DNA of 64,000 nt, taken from assembly GCF_028765165.1 (NCBI RefSeq), contig NZ_JARADB010000006.1, positions 186,001 through 250,000 of the forward strand. The letters are read 5' to 3'. The notes under the pieces are model-generated. The model ran no database searches. It was not told the DNA's origin and worked only from the letters and a program-made list of their open reading frames with translations. Below are positions 58,844 to 64,000 of the stretch, in pieces. Each line of letters starts with the position of its first letter. Position 1 is the first letter of the stretch. The position numbers and the translations under genes were made by a program. This DNA is from Paenibacillus sp. MAHUQ-63. Lineage in GTDB: Bacteria > Bacillota > Bacilli > Paenibacillales > NBRC-103111.

Positions 58844-59434
58844 ATGGCATCTATTGAATACAAAAATACGAGAGTTGCTGAGAATCGCGAACAGATTGAG
58901 CATCATGTGAGGGAGATTCTGCGGTTGATCGGCGAGGATGTGGACCGGGAGGGCTTGCTGGACACGCCTGCGCGCGTTACACGGATGTATGAGGAAATCT
59001 TCGCCGGCTATGAAGCGAATCCTCGCGACGTGCTTGGCGTTACGTTCGACGAGCAGCATGAAGAGCTGGTCATTATCAAAGATATCATTTATTACAGTCA
59101 GTGCGAGCACCATATGGCGCCCTTCTTCGGGAAAGTGCACGTTGGGTACCTGCCCAGCGGCAAAGTAGCGGGATTGAGCAAGTTCGCCCGTCTGGTCGAC
59201 GTCGTGACCCGCAAGCTGCAGGTGCAGGAGAGAATTACTTCGGAGATCGCCGACATCCTGGATGAAGTGCTGAAGCCGCACGGCGTGATGGTTGTCGTCG
59301 AAGGAGAGCATATGTGCATGTGCTCCAGAGGAGTCAAGAAGTACGGCAGCGAGACGATCACCTCGGCTGTGCGCGGCTCGTTCCGGACAGACTCAACGCT
59401 TCGCTCCGAGTTCCTTTCTTTGATCAATCGATGA
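58844..59434 (+). CDS. folE: GTP cyclohydrolase I
   Basis: 196 residues from ATG 58844 behind GGAGTGGAGAGAAG. Zn ligands in YSQCEHHMAPFFGK and HMCMCSRGVKKYGS, substrate motif GLSKFARLVDVVTRKLQVQERIT. Makes 7,8-dihydroneopterin triphosphate from GTP, the entry to folate and (with queG nearby) queuosine precursor synthesis. Strong terminator follows. Confidence 0.95.
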   Translation: MASIEYKNTRVAENREQIEHHVREILRLIGEDVDREGLLDTPARVTRMYEEIFAGYEANPRDVLGVTFDEQHEELVIIKDIIYYSQCEHHMAPFFGKVHVGYLPSGKVAGLSKFARLVDVVTRKLQVQERITSEIADILDEVLKPHGVMVVVEGEHMCMCSRGVKKYGSETITSAVRGSFRTDSTLRSEFLSLINR

Positions 59435-59444
59435 GTTCATTGTT

Positions 59445-59491
59445 AAGGGGATGTGCATGAAGACAAAGGTCTTGTGCATCATCCCTTTTTT
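59445..59491 (+). terminator. Terminator of folE
   Basis: AAGGGGATG-TGCAT ... GTGCAT-CATCCCTTTTTT. Confidence 0.87.
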
Positions 59492-59692
59492 GCATGGAAA
59501 GCGGCAAGGTGACTTGTTGAGGGATGGATAGTTATAGTATTCTTTTATAAATAAAAAATGCTGCTGGTAACTGGCGTACATGCTGTAGCATAAACTGATA
59601 ATAACGGCTGAAGGAATGCAGCGGCTTATTAACCAGCTATATACGATACATAATCAAAGAAGCCAGCAAGAGCACGATGAGGGGGCAAGCGA

Positions 59693-61012
59693 ATGAACAA
59701 CATACGAAAATACCGGCCCGGCGAGGCCGCTTCCTCTAAAGTGAGCGAAGAACGGGATGAATTTGAACGGGATTACGCCAGGCTGATCCAATCTCCGACG
59801 TTTCGGCGTCTTCAAGGCAAGTCGCAAGTGTTTGGCGCCGGCTCCGGCGACTATTACCGGACACGGCTGACGCATTCGCTGGAGGTGGCCCAAATTGCCA
59901 GGGAAGTAGCGAAGCGACTGGAGCGGACGAACCCTTTTCTGCAAAAGAGAGAGCATCCGGGACTTATCATTGACCCTACCGTGGTGGAATGCGCGTCCAT
60001 TGCCCACGACTTCGGACATCCGCCATTCGGGCACAAAGGGGAAGAAGTACTCAACCATATTCTGATGAAGGACCACGGATTGAAATATGAGGGCAACGCG
60101 CAGAACTTCCGCATCTTGATGTTCCTCGAGAAGCGGGCGGGCAGCGAAAGCGGGCTCGATCTCACGGCCGCCGTGCTGCTCGGCATTAACAAGTATCCGT
60201 TCCTGCTGGAAGAGGAAGGAAGGCTCAAGGGGGTCTATGCTTCCGAATGGGAGATCATCCGCGAGCTTCGGCACCAGTGGCAGATGCCTGAGGGCTGCTC
60301 TACGCTGGAAGCACAGCTGATGGATTTATGCGACGATATCGCATACTCGACGCATGACATCGAAGACGGGATCCGCGCGGGCAAAATCCAGATGAACGCT
60401 ACATTCTTCGAGGATCAGAGGCTCATCCGGCATTTGGTGATGGAAATTCTGAACGACCCCAACAAGCACAAATTCGGTTGGGAACAGATCGATATCGAGA
60501 AGATGGTCCGGCAAGTGCTGACGGATTACCTCGAGCAATGGCAGCAAATTTTTGCTGAGTGCAACCGGGAGGAGTCCCGCACGCGCAGGGAGATGAAGGC
60601 GCGCTGGGTAAGCTCCTTCGCCAGCCGGCTGGACATTCTCGACGATGCCGAACGGGGCTGGAAGAAGGTCGCGCTCGTGAAAGACGGTGCGGAGGATATG
60701 AATCTGCTGCGGACGATGGAAATTTTGAAGAAGCTGGCGTGGGTTACGTTGATCAAGGATTTCCGAGTCCTGCGTCTGCAGAAACGCAGCGAGATCATCG
60801 TCGAACGCTTATGGGAAAGCTTCATCGATCAGGATCGCGGCATGTGGATCATTCCGCCGGATTGGATCGACAGCTACGAACGCCGTAAGGGCAGTTGGAG
60901 CTGGCCGCGCTTCGTCGCCGATTATATCTCCGGCATGACTGACGCCTATGCGGAGAAGGTGTATGCGGAGCTGTTCGCGAGCAAGTCGGGTTCGATTTAT
61001 GAAATGGACTAA
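59693..61012 (+). CDS. dGTPase-like HD-domain triphosphohydrolase
   Basis: 439 residues. HD residues: RTRLTHSLEVAQIAREVAKRL, ECASIAHDFGHPPFGHKGEEVLN and LCDDIAYSTHDIEDGIRAG; N-terminal RLIQSPTFRRLQGKSQVF is typical of the dGTPase family, splitting dNTPs to nucleoside and triphosphate. Full length for the class without the C-terminal extension of E. coli Dgt. Confidence 0.9.
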   Translation: MNNIRKYRPGEAASSKVSEERDEFERDYARLIQSPTFRRLQGKSQVFGAGSGDYYRTRLTHSLEVAQIAREVAKRLERTNPFLQKREHPGLIIDPTVVECASIAHDFGHPPFGHKGEEVLNHILMKDHGLKYEGNAQNFRILMFLEKRAGSESGLDLTAAVLLGINKYPFLLEEEGRLKGVYASEWEIIRELRHQWQMPEGCSTLEAQLMDLCDDIAYSTHDIEDGIRAGKIQMNATFFEDQRLIRHLVMEILNDPNKHKFGWEQIDIEKMVRQVLTDYLEQWQQIFAECNREESRTRREMKARWVSSFASRLDILDDAERGWKKVALVKDGAEDMNLLRTMEILKKLAWVTLIKDFRVLRLQKRSEIIVERLWESFIDQDRGMWIIPPDWIDSYERRKGSWSWPRFVADYISGMTDAYAEKVYAELFASKSGSIYEMD

Positions 61013-61032
61013 AGGGCGGAATCGGATGTCCG

Positions 61033-61069
61033 CAAAAAAAATATCGACCCCGCAAGGGGTCGATTTTAT
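61033..61069. terminator. Bidirectional terminator
   Basis: ATCGACCCC-GCAA-GGGGTCGAT flanked by A7 and TTTTA; overlaps the stop codon of the convergent hydrolase. Confidence 0.87.
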
Positions 61070-62085
61070 AGGGAGGAGGGAATACCGGATGAATGGACGG
61101 CAGCCGGGGCTGGCGTCGATAACCCGTTCAGGAAGCTGAGCGTCGTGCTTACATATTTCTTCGGTTCTGCGCGGTACAGCAGCTCATGCTGCGCTTTGGG
61201 AATGATCCACAGCTTCGACTGCGCATCATGCTGTACTTTGAAAATGTCCTCTACCATTTCGTAAGGAGCCTTGGAATCCTCGGTCCCATGAATGAAATAG
61301 ATGGGCATGGAGTAATCGGTTGATGTCACCTTCTTATACGGAACTTCGCGCAAGCTCACGCCGTTCAATAGCGGAAAGAATAAGCGAACGAGCGGGAGAG
61401 ACGGGAATTTCGGTACGTTCACGACTTGCTTCATATTGTGATAGAGCGTATCCGGATTCAGCATGAAGGTGCTGTCCAGAATCATCCCTGAAATATCGGA
61501 TCCTTGTTGGAGAGCGGCTTGAAGCGCAGTTCCTGCTCCCATGGAGAAGCCCCAGATATAGATCGGTCCGTCGGATAAGTGTTTCACATATTGGATGGCG
61601 CCCAGCAGCTCTTGTGATTCCTGGATGCCGCCGGTCATGATCCGTTCGTTGCCCGGCTGGACATAGCCGTAATCGAACATGAGCACATTATAGCTCTGCA
61701 TATGAAGCTCGCGGGCCAAATTGTAGAGCGGAACCCATAGCTCTTCGCGATTGCCTCCGTAACCGTGGGAGAAAATGACGGTCTTATTGGATTGGGCTGG
61801 AATGAACCAACCGTCCAAATGGGAAGTGCCGTTCAAGCTAGGGAACGTGATACTGCTGTACGGAAGCCCGACAGCTCGCATCGGATCGGAATGCAGCGGA
61901 TCGATATGCGGCCGCGCCAGCGTCCACGCAATATAGGCATGAAAGGCAAGCAGCAGCGACATGCATAAGGTTAAGATTGAGATCAGGATGGTGAGAATCA
62001 GCCTTCTTTTGCGTACAATCGGACGGGTAACGACCTGATCTAATGTAGGTTGAATTGAGCCAGGGGATAGTGATGTTGATGGCAT
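61066..62085 (-). CDS. Membrane-anchored alpha/beta hydrolase
   Basis: 339 residues; one membrane anchor (~25-50: LILTILISILTLCMSLLLAFHAYIAW), then an alpha/beta hydrolase fold: VIFSHGYGGNREELW (oxyanion), nucleophile Ser in IWGFSMGAGTAL, Asp in IHGTEDSKAP, His in KAQHELLY. Resembles YqkD-type hydrolases (BAAT/DUF1749-like). Esterase-like function on the outside of the cell; substrate unknown. GGAGGG ribosome site. Confidence 0.88.
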   Translation of the reverse strand: MPSTSLSPGSIQPTLDQVVTRPIVRKRRLILTILISILTLCMSLLLAFHAYIAWTLARPHIDPLHSDPMRAVGLPYSSITFPSLNGTSHLDGWFIPAQSNKTVIFSHGYGGNREELWVPLYNLARELHMQSYNVLMFDYGYVQPGNERIMTGGIQESQELLGAIQYVKHLSDGPIYIWGFSMGAGTALQAALQQGSDISGMILDSTFMLNPDTLYHNMKQVVNVPKFPSLPLVRLFFPLLNGVSLREVPYKKVTSTDYSMPIYFIHGTEDSKAPYEMVEDIFKVQHDAQSKLWIIPKAQHELLYRAEPKKYVSTTLSFLNGLSTPAPAAVHSSGIPSSL

Positions 62086-62291
62086 CGCAGCACCCTCCCT
62101 CCATAGAATTAGTGTGGTTAAATCAGCTGCTCTGGGGTGATATCGGGAGAATGTTAAAATTATCTAAAAATTCAGATAAGTAATGTATTATCTTTATCTT
62201 ATTCTGAATGCGCTTTCAAGTCAATGAGGGTGCGGGAAATGTAAAGCCCTTGTAATCGTTCTGTAACAATGGAAGAAACAGATGTTTGACC

Positions 62292-62349
62292 TTTACGCCC
62301 GTATGTAGTTTGGTTATACTAGATATAACTGGGTTTCATATAGTGAAAC
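62292..62349 (+). promoter_or_regulatory. Promoter and palindromic operator of the IclR gene
   Basis: TTTACG (62292-62297), 17 bp, TATACT (62315-62320), then GTTTCA-TATAG-TGAAAC (62333-62349), a perfect 6-bp inverted repeat about 13 bp past the start site. Fits autorepression. Confidence 0.55.
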
Positions 62350-62399
62350 ATCATATGGGTTTACATGGCTGGAAACATACAGTGAAAGTGGTGGTAGTC

Positions 62400-63143
62400 A
62401 TGGAAGATAGCAAGCTGACCGTACGTGCAGTTGAGCGTGCTTTAGATATTATGCTCTGTTTTACCGGGGCGACCGAGCTGACATTGACGGAGATTGCAAG
62501 CCGTGTGGAGTTACATAAAAGTACGGTGCACCGCCTCTTGGCTTCGCTGGAAGGCAAGGGCTTCGTGATGCGCGACGCCGCCACGGATAAGTACCGGCTC
62601 GGTTATCGTCTATGGGAGCTGTCCGCCAACCTCTCCAAGGAGGGCGACCCCGGCATCATCCTGCTGCCGGAAATGGAACGGCTGCGCGATCTCCTCGGAG
62701 AGACGATCTCGTTGTATGTGCAGGACGGCCTGGAGCGGATTCGCATCCAAGCCGTGCAGAGCACGCACGCCATTCGCCGCGTCGCCCCTGTCGGGGCGCG
62801 AATGCCGCTCTACGTCGGCGCCTCGAGCAAGGTGCTCGTCGCCTTCGCGGAACCCTCGCTGCAGCAGCAGCTGCTGGCCTCGGCCGATTGGCCGGCCGGG
62901 CTTGACCAGCAGGCGTTCCTGCTGCAGCTCAGCGAAACGAAACGCGCCGGCTTCGCTACGAGCGTGGAAGAGCGCGAGCCCGGTGCGGCGGCGGTGGCCG
63001 CACCGATCTTGGACCACGGCGGCCGGCTTGTCGCCGCTCTCGCGGTTTCCGGTCCAGCGAACCGGCTGACGCTGGAGGAAATGCAAGCGCAGGCGCCTCT
63101 TATTATGGAGGCGGCGCGGCGCATGGGCACGATGCTGCGTTAG
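62400..63143 (+). CDS. IclR-family regulator
   Basis: 247 residues from ATG 62400 (MEDSKLTVRAVERALDIMLCF) behind GTGGTGG. Winged HTH 1-70 (LTLTEIASRVELHKSTVHRLLASLEGKGFVMRD), then the GAF-like effector domain (~80-245: ETISLYVQDGLERIRIQAVQS, RVAPVGARMPLYVGASSKVLVAF, EREPGAAAVAAPILDHGGRLVAALAVSGP). Usually senses a small carboxylate and represses a neighbouring catabolic gene; no such operon is visible here. Confidence 0.92.
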   Translation: MEDSKLTVRAVERALDIMLCFTGATELTLTEIASRVELHKSTVHRLLASLEGKGFVMRDAATDKYRLGYRLWELSANLSKEGDPGIILLPEMERLRDLLGETISLYVQDGLERIRIQAVQSTHAIRRVAPVGARMPLYVGASSKVLVAFAEPSLQQQLLASADWPAGLDQQAFLLQLSETKRAGFATSVEEREPGAAAVAAPILDHGGRLVAALAVSGPANRLTLEEMQAQAPLIMEAARRMGTMLR

Positions 63144-63159
63144 GGCAGCATCGTTGCAG

Positions 63160-63196
63160 AATCACCCCTATCCGGGTCATGGATAGGGGATTTTTT
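63160..63196 (+). terminator. Terminator of the IclR gene
   Basis: ATC-CCCTATCC ... GGATAGGGGAT followed by T6. Confidence 0.88.
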
Positions 63197-63240
63197 GCTT
63201 CCCGGAGGCTCATACTAGAAGACGGAAGGGAGTGGCGCGT

Positions 63241-64000
63241 ATGAAGAAGACCGCCTCGATGCTGGCGATCTGGATCAGTCTCGCCAGCAATATTGTGCTT
63301 ACAGCGATCAAGATTGCGGTAGGCCTTTTGTTCAACAGCCAGGTGCTTGTCGCTGACGGCATTCACAATGCCGGAGACGTCATCGCGACGGCGACGGCGT
63401 ACAGCTCCATGCGCGTATCGAATAAGCCGGCGGATGTCGAGCATCCCTACGGCCACGGGAAAGCCGAGGTGCTCGGCGCCTTCATCGTGGCGATCATTTT
63501 GGCCGGGGCTGCGATTTATATGGGGTATCATTCGATTCATGCGCTTTTCGAGCCTGCGGGCGAGGCGCATTTGATTGCATTTATCGCGGCTCTCATATCG
63601 CTCATCTCCAAGCAAATCCTTTATGTGTACACCATGCGCGTCGGCCGCCGCCTTAACAGCAAAGGATTAATCGCCACGGCTTACGATCATTTGGCCGATG
63701 TGTATGCCTCCATCGCTGCTTCGGTCGGGATTGGCTTAGCGCTGATCGGCGACCGCTGGGGGTATGGGTTCCTGGCTTACGGGGATCCTGTCGCCGGGAT
63801 TATCGTGTCCTTCCTGGTGCTGAAGCTGGCGTACGAAATGGGCCGAGAATCGTTCGATATTCTAATGGAGCGCAGCGTGAATATGGAGCAAATCCGGCAG
63901 TATGAGACGCAGATTCGGTCCGTCCCGGAGATTAAGCGCATCGACCGTTTGCGGGCACGCGAGCACGGTCACTATATCCTGGTCGATGCCAGACTCGGCG
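63241..64000 (+). CDS. Cation diffusion facilitator transporter (3' truncated)
   Basis: The frame opens at ATG 63241 behind GAAGGGAG and is still open at the window end (253 codons seen of ~290-300). CDF motifs: LVADGIHNAGDVIATAT (metal-site HxxxD in TM2), HPYGHGKAEVLG loop, and AYDHLADVYASIAA (TM5 HxxxD). Six membrane segments are followed by the start of the cytosolic domain (SVNMEQIRQYETQIRSVPEI). Exports Zn2+, Mn2+ or Fe2+ against protons; metal not assignable. Confidence 0.92.
   Translation, partial: MKKTASMLAIWISLASNIVLTAIKIAVGLLFNSQVLVADGIHNAGDVIATATAYSSMRVSNKPADVEHPYGHGKAEVLGAFIVAIILAGAAIYMGYHSIHALFEPAGEAHLIAFIAALISLISKQILYVYTMRVGRRLNSKGLIATAYDHLADVYASIAASVGIGLALIGDRWGYGFLAYGDPVAGIIVSFLVLKLAYEMGRESFDILMERSVNMEQIRQYETQIRSVPEIKRIDRLRAREHGHYILVDARLG

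Noticed and set aside
1..64000. tRNA or rRNA genes
   Set aside because: None were recognised on reading through; a covariance search was not possible, so a missed tRNA cannot be excluded absolutely.

Overview
The window reads as a chromosomal segment of an endospore-forming, Gram-positive bacterium of the Paenibacillus type. The gene content supports this: a gerP spore-coat germinant-permeability operon, a KinA-type multi-PAS sensor kinase, bacilliredoxin, YneF, an Ntdp-type phosphatase, SLH-anchored surface enzymes and Firmicutes-style intrinsic terminators. No rRNA, tRNA, prophage or CRISPR locus was seen. Genes are dense and mostly housekeeping, signalling, envelope or sporulation related. 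Accessory DNA is limited to one decayed IS3-family insertion and four intergenic repeat loci.

Layout. 1-8.2 kb: methionine sulfoxide reductase (cut by the window start), PilZ protein, NodB lipoprotein, small LuxR-type regulator, thiN, DUF554 protein, an orphan response regulator, a PAS-GGDEF cyclase and a GH18-SLH surface enzyme. 8.2-8.8 kb: repeat locus 1. 8.9-12.1 kb: gerPABCDE facing a small heat-shock-like protein across two apparent SigK promoters, then an NlpC/P60 hydrolase. 12.3-21.3 kb: a two-component system, an aldolase-like enzyme, inositol monophosphatase, a lipoprotein, a DAACS transporter and a flavoprotein. 21.4-28.2 kb: a cluster of five in-phase DnaA-box-like sites, then apbE and a divergent response regulator/kinase operon, an IS inserted in that operon's terminator, repeat locus 2 and a secreted triple-repeat protein. 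28.3-38.3 kb: metallophosphatase, YtrA-like GntR/ABC operon, detached gerPF, a PspA-PspC-PspA envelope-stress operon, a second NodB protein, a degenerate Lgt-like protein, bacilliredoxin and nadE. 38.4-39.0 kb: repeat locus 3. 39.1-52.4 kb: aldo/keto reductase, acpS, cytochrome c, mutY, Crp-family regulator, HD-GYP protein, sodA, sporulation-type kinase, K+ transporter, CBO0543-like pair and MFS transporter. 52.4-52.95 kb: repeat locus 4. 53.0-64.0 kb: GNAT protein, Ntdp, signal peptidase I, queG-ogt-HD-GYP run, yneF-like gene, TetR, folE, dGTPase-like protein, hydrolase, IclR regulator and a CDF transporter cut by the window end.

Two patterns go beyond ordinary annotation. First, three promoters (apbE, the divergent response-regulator operon, and the secreted triple-repeat gene) carry 4-6 TYTCAG direct repeats at an exact 11-bp period ending 10-11 bp before the -10 box. 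This looks like a PhoB-style activator regulon centred on the 22.6-kb response regulator. Second, four intergenic loci hold tandem pairs of about 185-bp elements, each built of four 21-bp TAAC-N13-GTTA dyads at fixed offsets (0, about 51, about 113, about 163). Two families with different sequences share this geometry. In the clearest copy the whole element is a nested inverted repeat.

Cyclic-di-GMP functions recur: PilZ receptor, I-site-bearing GGDEF cyclase and two HD-GYP proteins. All functional calls are from reading motifs by eye; no database search was run.
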